8,370 bases of DNA from Spirochaetaceae bacterium (GCA_031269165.1 JAISZQ010000057.1:1-8370), one strand, 5' to 3'. Shown: positions 1 to 6,376, counted from the stretch's first letter. Program-made: numbers and translations. Notes: a model not told the origin generated them from the sequence alone.

Positions 1-3
1 TGC

Positions 4-88
4 CGTCAGCGACGAAGCAATCCAGTAGGCAACGCGAAGCGTTTGCCCGCCATCCCGTCTGGATTGCCGCGCTTCGCTCGCAATGACG
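4..88. repeat. Family A palindromic element, copy with damaged left arm
   Basis: The right half is well preserved: CTGGATTG at 59-66 and the terminal CTCGCAATGACG at 77-88. The left half keeps CGTCA (4-8) and GAAGCAATCCAG (14-25) but lacks about 14 bases that intact copies have between them. The intact copies at 3510-3594 and 4141-4224 give the comparison. Elements of this kind are widespread in bacterial genomes and often yield spurious peptides containing 'CEERSDEAIQ'. It is not a gene. Confidence 0.75.
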
Positions 89-105
89 GCCATCTTCGCG
101 GCCCC

Positions 106-144
106 CGTCATTGCGAGGAGCGAAGCGACGAAGCAATCCAGACG
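106..144 (+). repeat. Family A element, left half only
   Basis: CGTCATTGCGAG (106-117) and GAAGCAATCCAG (130-141) are both exact matches to the left arm of the intact copies. No right arm follows, so this is a half element. Together with the copy just before it, it forms a cluster of nested or decayed insertions upstream of the tolC-like gene. Confidence 0.75.
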
Positions 145-150
145 AGGGCA

Positions 151-202
151 TCCGCATGGGGTTCGGCACGAAGCCGGTCCGGGAAGTTCTCGTCCATGCG
201 GA
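151..202. repeat. Inverted repeat, 9-bp arms
   Basis: TCCGCATGG (151-159) is the exact reverse complement of CCATGCGGA (194-202), with 34 bases between. The interior has a smaller CGGC/GCCG hairpin, and GGGGTTC (158-164) could instead pair with GAACCCC (213-219). It lies upstream of the putative tolC promoter, so it is unlikely to be in that transcript. It may be part of the neighbouring repeat debris. Confidence 0.4.
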
Positions 203-237
203 CGGCAAAAATGAACCCCGTCTCCCGATCTCCGGTT

Positions 238-261
238 ATAAAACTTTTAGGCAAGTTTTAT
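238..261. promoter_or_regulatory. Perfect 9-bp dyad upstream of the tolC-like promoter
   Basis: ATAAAACTT (238-246) and AAGTTTTAT (253-261) are exact inverted repeats around TTAGGC. The dyad ends 10 bases before the putative -35 box and is AT-rich in an otherwise GC-rich flank. A dimeric regulator site or a hairpin are both possible; the right arm also overlaps a TATGAT that could be a -10 box. Confidence 0.4.
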
Positions 262-271
262 GATATGTTTA

Positions 272-300
272 TTGACTTTTGGTCTGAGGTTTGTTTTACT
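272..300 (+). promoter_or_regulatory. Candidate sigma70 promoter of the tolC-like gene
   Basis: TTGACT (272-277) and TTTACT (295-300) are separated by 17 bases, matching the sigma70 consensus at 5/6 and 4/6 positions. It lies about 50 bases upstream of the chosen start, in the only AT-rich stretch before the gene. Confidence 0.45.
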
Positions 301-350
301 GGGGTGTCGAGAAGACGGCGGTGCCGGGTTTGAGATGAAAGGAGCCTTTC

Positions 351-1847
351 GTGAGGGGAATGCGATACATAACGGGTCTCGCGGTATTACTGCTTGTCGG
401 TTACGCGGCGGACGCCCAGAGCGGCGGGACGGAGGATGTTGCCGGTGCGGCGCATCAAGCAGATGCGGCACGGTTGCTTGCGGGGTTTCTGGAAAACGAC
501 ATTGAACTCAAGGATCTTGCGATAAAGGCGCGGCAGGCGGAACTGGGCCGGAAGCAAACCGGTATCGAAAACGGGTTTGACCTCACGCTTTCCACGGGGA
601 CGATGACGGTGTACACGGCAAGCGATGAGCCCGGCGCGACCGCGTTCAGTGTAACGCCCACGGCGGAGTTTTCTTTTCCGCCGCTTAACGGGGCCAAACT
701 CGGCGTTACGGTTCCTCTCACGGTGAGCGAAGGCGGGACGGGAAATAAACAGGGAAACGATGTCGCGGTGGAGAACGCGCAGGTGACGCTTTCGGCGACA
801 CTGATCGGCCCGGCGCGGAAGCAGCGGACGGTGGCCTTGCTCAAATCGGACCGGGCGGTTCTTGAGGCGCACCGCGCACTGCTCAGGCGGGGACGGGCGG
901 CGGAGAAGGAGTTCTACGAACGGTTGCGTTCGCTCTACGAGAGTGCCGTTGAGGTGCTGACGCTGGAAAACACGGCGTATACCAAAGAGATGGATATGGC
1001 GGTCGCGCGGGCGCAAGGGTATACGCCGTCTTCGGTGCAGTACCGCACGGTGGAACTGGAAGCCGCCGACGCGCACCGGGCCGCCCAAGAACAACAGCGG
1101 AAACTCAAGCGCGATACGGGCCTCTTTGCCCGCGATTGCGGCGTTGATGCCGAAACGCTCTCTGATCTGCCGTCGCTGTTGCCGCAGGCCGACCTTGAGA
1201 CCGCGCCGGAATTTGGTTCAGGAAGCGATCGGGAACGCTTTACCGAAATCGAGGCGGCACAATGGGCGCGGCACATAGGCGCTCTGTCGCGTGAGGCTAC
1301 CGGAGACTTTGAGTTGAGCGCGCAGGGCGGCGTTACGGCCAACAATACCCGCATAAACGGCGTGGGAGACCGGGTGAGCGCCGATGCGGGACTCACCCTG
1401 AACTGGCGGGGCTTGAGTCTCTCGGTGGGGACGCAAATTCCCGTAACGGATACCGCAAACAGCAGGGCGGCCTTTACCCTATCGCTGGGCCTTAACACCG
1501 GAAAACAGCGTCTGGGGGCGTTGAGCGGGGAAGAGAAGGTGCTTGCCGCCGAGTCCGAGGCCCTCGCGTTGCAAACCGCCGAGCGGAACTGGGAGGAGAC
1601 GGTCGATACGGTACGCGCCGAACGGGCCGACCTCGTGTGGGAACGAAAGCGTCTTGCCGAACAGTACGCGCTCTACCGCGAGCTCGCCCTGGACACCACC
1701 GCCCAGTTCCAAAGCGGCCTTGTTACGGAAAGCGAGTACCGCAAGGCGGTCACCAACGAACAACGCGCCCGCTACGAGATACTGGCCGCAGACGCGCGGA
1801 GCCTTGTGCACCTCATCAACACGGGGTTGTATATTGTGGAGGAGTAA
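351..1847 (+). CDS. TolC-like outer membrane efflux protein
   Basis: The product is a 498-residue predicted outer-membrane channel of a tripartite exporter, similar in length to TolC-family proteins. GTG at 351 is preferred to ATG at 360 because AGGAG (340-344) sits 6 bases before it. The N-terminus reads as a signal peptide: Arg residues, a hydrophobic run (about residues 8-18) and an ADA|Q cleavage site near residue 22. The mature part is Ala/Glu/Arg-rich with long helical stretches (about residues 160-265 and 390-498) separated by segments of alternating polar and nonpolar residues that look like beta strands (about 75-150 and 320-385), the two-repeat layout of TolC. The C-terminal GLVTESEYRKAV...ARYEILAADARSL region is typical of the last TolC helix pair. 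The adaptor and ABC genes downstream support the role. The substrate is unknown. I infer the family from layout and context; divergence from E. coli TolC is high. Confidence 0.8.
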   Translation: MRGMRYITGLAVLLLVGYAADAQSGGTEDVAGAAHQADAARLLAGFLENDIELKDLAIKARQAELGRKQTGIENGFDLTLSTGTMTVYTASDEPGATAFSVTPTAEFSFPPLNGAKLGVTVPLTVSEGGTGNKQGNDVAVENAQVTLSATLIGPARKQRTVALLKSDRAVLEAHRALLRRGRAAEKEFYERLRSLYESAVEVLTLENTAYTKEMDMAVARAQGYTPSSVQYRTVELEAADAHRAAQEQQRKLKRDTGLFARDCGVDAETLSDLPSLLPQADLETAPEFGSGSDRERFTEIEAAQWARHIGALSREATGDFELSAQGGVTANNTRINGVGDRVSADAGLTLNWRGLSLSVGTQIPVTDTANSRAAFTLSLGLNTGKQRLGALSGEEKVLAAESEALALQTAERNWEETVDTVRAERADLVWERKRLAEQYALYRELALDTTAQFQSGLVTESEYRKAVTNEQRARYEILAADARSLVHLINTGLYIVEE

Positions 1848-1862
1848 AGGAGAGATGCTTTT

Positions 1863-2138
1863 ATGGATGGCGCATTCCGTTATCCCTATAAAGACATGAA
1901 ATTACACGCGCCCAATTTATGGATAAACAAAACAAAAAACGTTTTCCTGAATCAGGATGTTTTTAAGGCGCGGGAAAAATTGCTGGAGAATATTATTATC
2001 GCGTATTTTGACTCGCCCTACGGATCGAACAACGAAAAAATGCCGCCTCCTGTGTCCGCGTCCTATTATCATATGAGAAATCAACTCCATCAGGGGCGGG
2101 GCGGCTGTTCCCATAACCAAAAATTTATAAACATTTAA
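1863..2138 (+). CDS. Doubtful small hypothetical ORF
   Basis: This 91-codon frame starts 15 bases after the tolC-like stop, with GGAG (1849-1852) 10 bases before the ATG, so it could be translated from the same transcript. I recognise no family. The region is far more AT-rich than its neighbours. The first two thirds (NKTKNVFLNQDVFKARE, then a LLENIIIAYF stretch) resemble a plausible small protein, while the end (MPPPVSASYYH and onward) does not. No signal peptide or membrane segment is evident. It may be chance open frame within a regulatory gap or foreign DNA. Confidence 0.25.
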   Translation: MDGAFRYPYKDMKLHAPNLWINKTKNVFLNQDVFKAREKLLENIIIAYFDSPYGSNNEKMPPPVSASYYHMRNQLHQGRGGCSHNQKFINI

Positions 2139-2170
2139 TGCTTGGTTTATAGCCCCCTGTGGCCTTTCGG

Positions 2171-2179
2171 TGTTATAGT
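2171..2179 (+). promoter_or_regulatory. Candidate extended -10 promoter of the adaptor gene
   Basis: TGTTATAGT has the TGn extension plus a 5/6 match to TATAAT, about 65 bases upstream of the adaptor start. No convincing -35 box lies 16-18 bases upstream, which is common for extended -10 promoters. A short CCCCG/CGGGG hairpin (2201-2220) would follow in the 5' UTR. Confidence 0.35.
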
Positions 2180-2245
2180 AGAATGAGGGATGGGGGCGTT
2201 CCCCGCTCCGTAAATCGGGGAGTTGATAATGGAGTGAATGAACTG

Positions 2246-3451
2246 ATGAATCGCAAAAAGAAAGGGAAAAAAGCGCGTGTTATTCTCATTGTCGTGGTGG
2301 TTGTCCTCGCGGGGGCGGCGGGCGGCTTTATCGCGTTTCCCCAGTTACGCGGCATTTTGGGCGGGGAAGAGGCGGGGAGCGCGACCTACCGGGTCCGCAG
2401 CGAGACGTACACGAACAGCATCGAGATAGCCGGAACCATCGCGGCGGCGAAGGAACAGCAGTTACAGGCAGCGGGCGCGGGTACCGTGACGGCGGTCTAT
2501 GTGCGGGAGGGCGACCGGGTGGCGAAGGGGCAGGTTATCCTCCGGCTGGACGACAGCGAACAGCGTTACAATCTGGAGAAACTCGATTTCGATATGGCGC
2601 AGAAGCGGGTAAGCGGCTCGCCCCGGGAGATTGAACTTCTGGCGCAGCAACGCGAGGTGCTGGAACAACGCCTCAAAGATCGGCAGGTGATCGCCAACTT
2701 CGACGGCGTTATCGCCCAGTTTTCCATTGCGGTCGGTGACGTGGTGGAGGCGAAGGATAGTGCCGGGGTGATTCTTGACCGCTCGTACCTCAAGGCGACG
2801 GTCGAGGTGGTGGAGACGGACGCGCCCAAACTGCGTTCCGGCCAGAAGGTGACGCTCAATTTCCCCGCCCTTGCCGCCGCCGGGCAAGACACGGTCATCG
2901 AAGGCCGCGTCTATTCGTTCCCTTCGGTTGCGACAAAGTCTTCTCGCGGGGCCTCGGTGGTGAAGGCCGAGATCCGCATAGACGACCCGCCCGACGTTAT
3001 CCTCCCCAACTACTCATTCACCGGAGAGATCGAGATTAGCCCGCCTGAGACGATGCTCCTTGTCGAGCGTCTTGCGATAGGCTACGAGCGTCCCGCCGAA
3101 ATGGGAAACGCGCCCGCCGGGCCGGATAACCGGGGTAACGAAAGGGGAACCGCTCCTGTCACGCCGGGTAACGAAAACAACACGCCGGGGAACCGGCCGC
3201 GTCTGGGGGCGGCTTTTGCCGAGAAAATCCTCCCGGACGGCGGACTTGCGCGTGTCGCCGTGCAGGTGGTGCCTTATGGAGAAGAATTCGTCAAGGTGAT
3301 GAGCGGGCTTGCCGAGGGCGACGAGGTAAAGGCGCAAGGGGTCGCGCCCCGATCCGGGCAGAGCGGCACGGTGACGAACACGGGCAACAGACAGCAAAAC
3401 CAGACGCCCGGTATGCCGATGATACGGATCGGCGGGCCAGGCGGCGGGTAA
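2246..3451 (+). CDS. MacA/HlyD-type periplasmic adaptor (membrane fusion protein)
   Basis: The 401-residue product would link an inner-membrane ABC transporter to an outer-membrane channel. ATG at 2246 is chosen because it directly precedes a Lys/Arg-rich N-terminus and a single membrane anchor (about residues 11-31, with a VVVVV run); GGAG (2231-2234) lies 11 bases upstream. The frame is open upstream to 2159, and GTG at 2234 is an alternative. Order of parts: lipoyl half-motif GAGTVTAVYVREGDRVAKGQ (77-96), a short helical hairpin (about 103-148), second lipoyl half NFDGVIAQFSIAVGD (151-165), beta-barrel (about 180-275), and a membrane-proximal domain ending in VPYGEEFVKVMSGLAEGDEV. The hairpin is short for the family. 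An Asn/Gly/Pro-rich stretch (about 285-318) interrupts the membrane-proximal domain, and the C-terminal tail is Gln/Gly-rich. Its ABC partner is probably the pair at 4449-6376, now about 1 kb away. Confidence 0.85.
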   Translation: MNRKKKGKKARVILIVVVVVLAGAAGGFIAFPQLRGILGGEEAGSATYRVRSETYTNSIEIAGTIAAAKEQQLQAAGAGTVTAVYVREGDRVAKGQVILRLDDSEQRYNLEKLDFDMAQKRVSGSPREIELLAQQREVLEQRLKDRQVIANFDGVIAQFSIAVGDVVEAKDSAGVILDRSYLKATVEVVETDAPKLRSGQKVTLNFPALAAAGQDTVIEGRVYSFPSVATKSSRGASVVKAEIRIDDPPDVILPNYSFTGEIEISPPETMLLVERLAIGYERPAEMGNAPAGPDNRGNERGTAPVTPGNENNTPGNRPRLGAAFAEKILPDGGLARVAVQVVPYGEEFVKVMSGLAEGDEVKAQGVAPRSGQSGTVTNTGNRQQNQTPGMPMIRIGGPGGG

Positions 3452-3509
3452 CGCGCTTCGCGCGAATGGAAATAGGAACAGGCAAGGAAGAAGCAAGGGG
3501 TGAGATTGC

Positions 3510-3594
3510 CGTCATTGCGAGGAGTGAAGCGACGAAGCAATCCAGACGAGGGAAGGTATCTACACTGGATTGCTTCACTACGCTCGCAATGACG
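3510..3594. repeat. Family A palindromic element, intact copy 1 (MITE-like)
   Basis: Terminal CGTCATTGCGAG (3510-3521) pairs exactly with CTCGCAATGACG (3583-3594), and GAAGCAATCCAG (3534-3545) pairs exactly with CTGGATTGCTTC (3565-3576). Between the arm blocks are 12 bases on the left and 6 on the right. The copy at 4141-4224 is nearly identical. There is no coding capacity, so any mobility would need a transposase supplied elsewhere. Confidence 0.85.
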
Positions 3595-3627
3595 GGCGGC
3601 CCATTCGTAATGACGGGTGGCCCGCTC
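3586..3627. repeat. Degenerate 21-bp tandem repeat at the edge of element A
   Basis: GCAATGACGGGCGGCCCATTC (3586-3606) is followed directly by a second copy at 3607-3627 with AATGACGGG and GGCCC at the same places and five mismatches; a third weak copy may start at 3628. The unit includes the terminal bases of element A. GTGGCCCGCTCG (3617-3628) recurs exactly at 4358-4369. Confidence 0.5.
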
Positions 3628-3663
3628 GTGGTGAGGCGGCAACGAGATAAAAGGTGAGCGATT

Positions 3664-3815
3664 TTAACGGAGGAGTGTTAGATGAGGGATAGATTCAAAA
3701 TGACGGATGTTGTTGGTATAGAGGGTGCCACCGTTTCGCATAACGATTGCGGCAAGAAGGATGTCGGTGTTATCGCACGGAGGCAGGATAAAATGTCGGT
3801 GTCAAGAAACAGCAC
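3664..3815 (-). pseudogene. VapC-like PIN-domain toxin relic, internally deleted and frameshifted
   Basis: Just after the antitoxin stop, the - strand reads VLFLDTDILSCL from a GTG at 3815, the classic first strand of a PIN domain with its first catalytic Asp. In a different frame (the antitoxin's own) the same strand then reads DNTDILLAAIVMRNGG and TLYTNNIRHFESIPHL, ending in TAA at 3666-3664. This is the usual C-terminus of VapC ribonucleases, with the later Asp and the TNN-RHF motif. About 75-80 residues of a normal 120-135 residue toxin, including the conserved Glu, are missing between them. A small deletion with a frame change explains the two halves. The product cannot be an active ribonuclease. 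I recognise the motifs by family knowledge; no search was done. Confidence 0.72.
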
Positions 3816-3822
3816 GGCTTGG

Positions 3823-4050
3823 TTAGGTGTTAATGGAGGATTCGCGCCGCTCACGGATGATCTCCTCGATGATGGCGACATCCTCGCCGTCAAAGATACC
3901 GGCAAAATCGAGCGCGCTCTTCTGAGAACCGCTCTCGTTGGGACGGGACGGCCCCGTAAACGTAACGATGGCCTCATACGGCACATTCACCGGAATCGGC
4001 TCTTTCGGCATGATTGTTGTTCCGTCAAATTCGGCTTTTATCGCATACAT
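3823..4050 (-). CDS. VapB-type antitoxin, apparently intact
   Basis: The 75-residue protein starts at ATG 4050, with a perfect AGGAGG (4062-4057) 6 bases before it; the longer frame up to 4146 is not needed. The N-terminus MYAIKAEFDGTTIMPKEPIP, then VNVPYEAIVTFTGP, matches the small beta-rich antitoxins that precede PIN-domain toxins. The C-terminal half is helical and acidic (ALDFAGIF, then DVAIIEEIIRERR), as expected for the toxin-binding tail. It ends 7 bases before the toxin relic, the normal VapBC order. It lies antisense inside the gap between the adaptor and ABC genes and is bracketed by two family A elements. With the toxin destroyed it would now be an orphan; it could still repress its own promoter or bind a related toxin elsewhere. 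The exact antitoxin subfamily is not certain. Confidence 0.72.
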   Translation of the reverse strand: MYAIKAEFDGTTIMPKEPIPVNVPYEAIVTFTGPSRPNESGSQKSALDFAGIFDGEDVAIIEEIIRERRESSINT

Positions 4051-4072
4051 CGTGTGCCTCCTGCAACGGCTA

Positions 4073-4114
4073 AGGGTAACACAAAGCGAAGGGTGCGTCA
4101 ACGCGCGCTTTGTG
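4073..4114 (-). promoter_or_regulatory. Antitoxin promoter with overlapping 9-bp operator dyad
   Basis: On the - strand, TTGACG (4101-4096) is followed after 17 bases by a weak TACCCT (4078-4073). Exact inverted repeats CACAAAGCG (4080-4088) and CGCTTTGTG (4106-4114) enclose the -35 box and fill much of the spacer. Autorepression through a dyad over the promoter is the usual control of type II toxin-antitoxin operons, so this is a sensible operator. The -10 box is poor. Confidence 0.45.
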
Positions 4115-4140
4115 CGAACGGAAAAGGGAGAATGAGCGTG

Positions 4141-4224
4141 CGTCATTGCGAGGAGTGAAGCGACGAAGCAATCCAGACGGGGAAGGCTTTCACCCTGGAT
4201 TGCTTCGCTACGCTCGCAATGACG
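4141..4224. repeat. Family A palindromic element, intact copy 2 (MITE-like)
   Basis: CGTCATTGCGAG (4141-4152) and GAAGCAATCCAG (4165-4176) pair exactly with CTGGATTGCTTC (4195-4206) and CTCGCAATGACG (4213-4224). It differs from the copy at 3510 mainly in the loop. A solitary right terminus, CTCGCAATGACG, recurs at 4366-4377. I see no clear target-site duplication. Confidence 0.85.
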
Positions 4225-4245
4225 GAGAGCGTTGCCCGCAATGAT

Positions 4246-4353
4246 GGGGGGCGTTGCGGGGGAGCACCCCCGCTGAAGGGGGTAGCGGAGGGCGTAGACC
4301 GTAGCGAGGGGGAAGACTTTCCCCCTTTTGCTGGGCTTTTTGAACAGGCTCTA
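4246..4353 (+). repeat. Element B, copy 1
   Basis: This roughly 108-bp GC-rich stretch runs from GGGGGCGTTGCGGGGG to a TTTTTGAACAGGCTCTA end. Its reverse complement matches 6427-6577 closely, including GAGCCTGTTCAAAA, the GGGGGA-CTTCCCCC hairpin, CGCTACGG, CCTCCGCTA, CAGCGGGGGT and CCCGCAACGCCCCC. The two copies are inverted and flank the ABC transporter genes. It carries no gene. Confidence 0.75.
4307..4329 (+). terminator. Rho-independent terminator inside element B copy 1
   Basis: GGGGGAA (4308-4314) pairs with TTCCCCC (4319-4325) around a GACT loop, followed by a T tract (4326-4329); a second T run follows at 4337-4341. It points along the + strand, about 120 bases before the ABC ATPase start, so it would block read-through from the adaptor gene. 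Confidence 0.6.
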
Positions 4354-4414
4354 ACAAGTGGCCCGCTCGCAATGACGTATTGGTTCGTGAGGTCGTGGTC
4401 ACATTAATGCGTTG

Positions 4415-4420
4415 TATAAA
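4415..4420 (+). promoter_or_regulatory. Possible -10 box for the ABC genes
   Basis: TATAAA, a 5/6 match, lies 28 bases before the GTG start and just downstream of the terminator. No good -35 is visible. The terminator upstream makes some promoter here likely. Confidence 0.3.
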
Positions 4421-4448
4421 CGGGAAATGTGAGGGGTAAAGGATAAAC

Positions 4449-5156
4449 GTGGAAAATATTATCGTGCTTGAAAACGTTACCAAGACGTACGGCATGAAAG
4501 ACGGCGCGGTGCGGGCGCTGGCCGGGGTCTCGCTGCTCATTGGGCAGGGCGAGTATGTGTCGATCATGGGGCCCTCCGGTTCCGGCAAATCGACGTGTAT
4601 GCATATCATCGGCTGTCTCGACCGGCCCACAGACGGGCTCGTGCTGATTGACGGGTGCAATACGGCGCTCATGAACGAACGGGAGCTGGCCGTGTTGCGG
4701 AACGAGACGGTGGGGTTTGTCTTTCAGCAGTACCACCTCCTCCCGTCTCTCACGGTGCTGGAGAACGTGATGCTGCCGTTGCGGTATCAGGGGGTGGATA
4801 TGCGCCGCCGGAAGAAGATCGCCCTTGAGATGCTGGAACGGGTGTCGCTCGTGGACCGGGCGCGTCATCTGCCCTCCGAGCTTTCAGGCGGACAGCGGCA
4901 GCGGGCGGCCATCGCGCGGGCAGTGGTCACCTCGCCTAAAATTGTGCTGGCGGACGAACCGACCGGGGCGTTGGACAGCGAGACCGGCACGCTGGTGCTC
5001 AATCTCTTTGCCGGCATCAACCGGGCGGGGACGACCGTCATCCTTGTGACGCACGATGCCCGTGTGGCCGCCGAGGCCCGCCGCCGGGTGCGTATTCTCG
5101 ACGGTGCCATCGCGGAGGATAGCCACGACGCGGCGACCGAAGGGGGATCGCTATGA
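4449..5156 (+). CDS. ABC transporter ATP-binding protein, MacB/LolD type
   Basis: The 235-residue ATPase would energise the permease encoded next. GTG at 4449 has AAAGGA (4438-4443) 5 bases upstream. All motifs are intact: Walker A GPSGSGKST (41-49), Q-loop FQQYHLLPSLTV (Gln93), signature LSGGQRQR (145-152), Walker B IVLADEPTG (165-173, catalytic Glu170), D-loop ALD (174-176) and H-loop His202. The LPSLTVLENVMLPL wording is typical of the LolD/MacB/FtsE branch. Length matches stand-alone LolD-like ATPases, whereas E. coli MacB is a fusion of ATPase and permease. The gene overlaps the permease by ATGA, indicating translational coupling. Confidence 0.93.
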   Translation: MENIIVLENVTKTYGMKDGAVRALAGVSLLIGQGEYVSIMGPSGSGKSTCMHIIGCLDRPTDGLVLIDGCNTALMNERELAVLRNETVGFVFQQYHLLPSLTVLENVMLPLRYQGVDMRRRKKIALEMLERVSLVDRARHLPSELSGGQRQRAAIARAVVTSPKIVLADEPTGALDSETGTLVLNLFAGINRAGTTVILVTHDARVAAEARRRVRILDGAIAEDSHDAATEGGSL

Positions 5157-6376
5157 TCGAAGACCTGCTTTTCGCGTTCAGAATGTTCCGACGCAACAAG
5201 ACGCGCACGTTTCTCTCTCTGCTCGGCGTGATCATCGGCGTGGCATCCGTCATCATCATCGGCACCCTGGGCGAAAGCGCGACCGGCAACATCAAAAAGT
5301 CGCTGGGCTCGTCAAACCTCAACATGATTCAGGTGAGCACGGGCTTCATGCGGCGGGCACGGGAGAACCGTATCAGGCTCGACGAATCGTTTCGGAGCGA
5401 AATCTTCGGGTCTGTCCCCGGCATCAAGAAGATATGGCCCAAGAACACCATCGGCGCGACCCTGTCAAACGGCGACCTCGACTTCACCGGCAACCTATAC
5501 GCGGTCGAATACGGCTTTGTCGAGATGGCCGGTCTCGCGCTGGGGAAGGGCCGATACTTTGGCGTGTCAGACGATGTTGAGGGGACGCAAACCATCATTC
5601 TGGGAAGCGAGGCGGCAAACATGCTCTTTCCCGACTCCGACGACTCAAACGGCTCCGACGGTAACGCCGACAACGTAATCGGGGCGCAGATACTGGTACA
5701 AGCCGGCGATACGCTTTTTGGCTTTAAGGTGATCGGCGTACTGACCGGCACGGCATCAGGGTTTGAGTCGCCGGAAATGGGCCTCTATATCCCGCGCGGC
5801 TTTTACACCAAGAAGATCGATCCGTCTCCCGACGCCGCCCAAGTCGTGGTGGAAGCGATGGCCCCCCACCTGGCGACGCGCATCGTGGACGACCTCCGTT
5901 CCTACGCGCTGGCAAAAACCGGCGACCAGTACGCGTTGCAAGTCAACTCCATGCAGGCCATGCTGGAACAATTCGATGAAGTTACCGGCACGATGAGCCT
6001 CCTGTTATCCGGCATCGCCGCCATATCGCTCTTGGTCGGCGGCATCGGCATCATGAACATCATGATCGTTACCGTCACCGAACGGAAGCGCGAGATCGGC
6101 ATCCGCAAGGCGATAGGCGCGTCCCCCGCCGTGATACGGACGCAGTTTCTCGTCGAGTCCGCGGCCATCACCGTGCTGGGCGGGATCTTGGGGTTAGCCT
6201 TTGGCCTTGCCCTCAGTGCCGTGATTGTCGCCGTGCTCAAATGGACGTTTGCGATAGCCTTGCCCGCCTGCGTTGCCGCCTTCCTCTTCTCCGCCTTTGT
6301 CGGCATCTTCTTCGGCTTCTACCCCGCTTCTCGCGCCGCAAAACTGGACCCGGTAGAGGCGCTCGCGGCGGAGTGA
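5153..6376 (+). CDS. ABC transporter permease, FtsX/MacB family
   Basis: The 407-residue protein would form the inner-membrane part of the exporter and couple ATP hydrolysis to periplasmic conformational change. The N-terminal pattern (LLFAFRMFRRNKTRTFLSLL, with one helix at about 19-39) is the MacB_PCD/FtsX opening. A large periplasmic domain follows (about 41-280). Three helices close the protein: about 282-308, 333-363 and 370-395. TERKREIGIRKAIGAS after the second helix is the hallmark coupling segment of this family, and the C-terminus FYPASRAAKLDPVEAL is equally typical. The periplasmic domain carries an Asp/Ser/Asn/Gly-rich loop (about 160-175) that may be a local insertion. It is translationally coupled to the ATPase; the adaptor at 2246 and channel at 351 are the likely partners. 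Lipoprotein-releasing LolC/E is a less likely alternative, given the adaptor gene nearby. Confidence 0.92.
   Translation: MIEDLLFAFRMFRRNKTRTFLSLLGVIIGVASVIIIGTLGESATGNIKKSLGSSNLNMIQVSTGFMRRARENRIRLDESFRSEIFGSVPGIKKIWPKNTIGATLSNGDLDFTGNLYAVEYGFVEMAGLALGKGRYFGVSDDVEGTQTIILGSEAANMLFPDSDDSNGSDGNADNVIGAQILVQAGDTLFGFKVIGVLTGTASGFESPEMGLYIPRGFYTKKIDPSPDAAQVVVEAMAPHLATRIVDDLRSYALAKTGDQYALQVNSMQAMLEQFDEVTGTMSLLLSGIAAISLLVGGIGIMNIMIVTVTERKREIGIRKAIGASPAVIRTQFLVESAAITVLGGILGLAFGLALSAVIVAVLKWTFAIALPACVAAFLFSAFVGIFFGFYPASRAAKLDPVEALAAE

Noticed and set aside
43..333. 96-codon + strand frame containing HCEERSDEAIQ
   Set aside because: It is the translation of family A repeats, a common source of false genes.
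387..1094. 235-codon - strand frame
   Set aside because: Shadow of the tolC-like gene; Arg-rich, no recognisable domain.
3274..3642. 122-codon - strand frame over the adaptor C-terminus and repeats
   Set aside because: It overlaps the adaptor gene and contains repeat-derived HCERSEAIQ; no domain.
3682..4158. 158-codon + strand frame across the toxin-antitoxin region
   Set aside because: It is antisense to the antitoxin, which has the better ribosome site, family match and operator.
3510..4224. CRISPR array from repeated units
   Set aside because: Only two full palindromic copies about 630 bp apart, with genes between; no regular spacers or cas genes.
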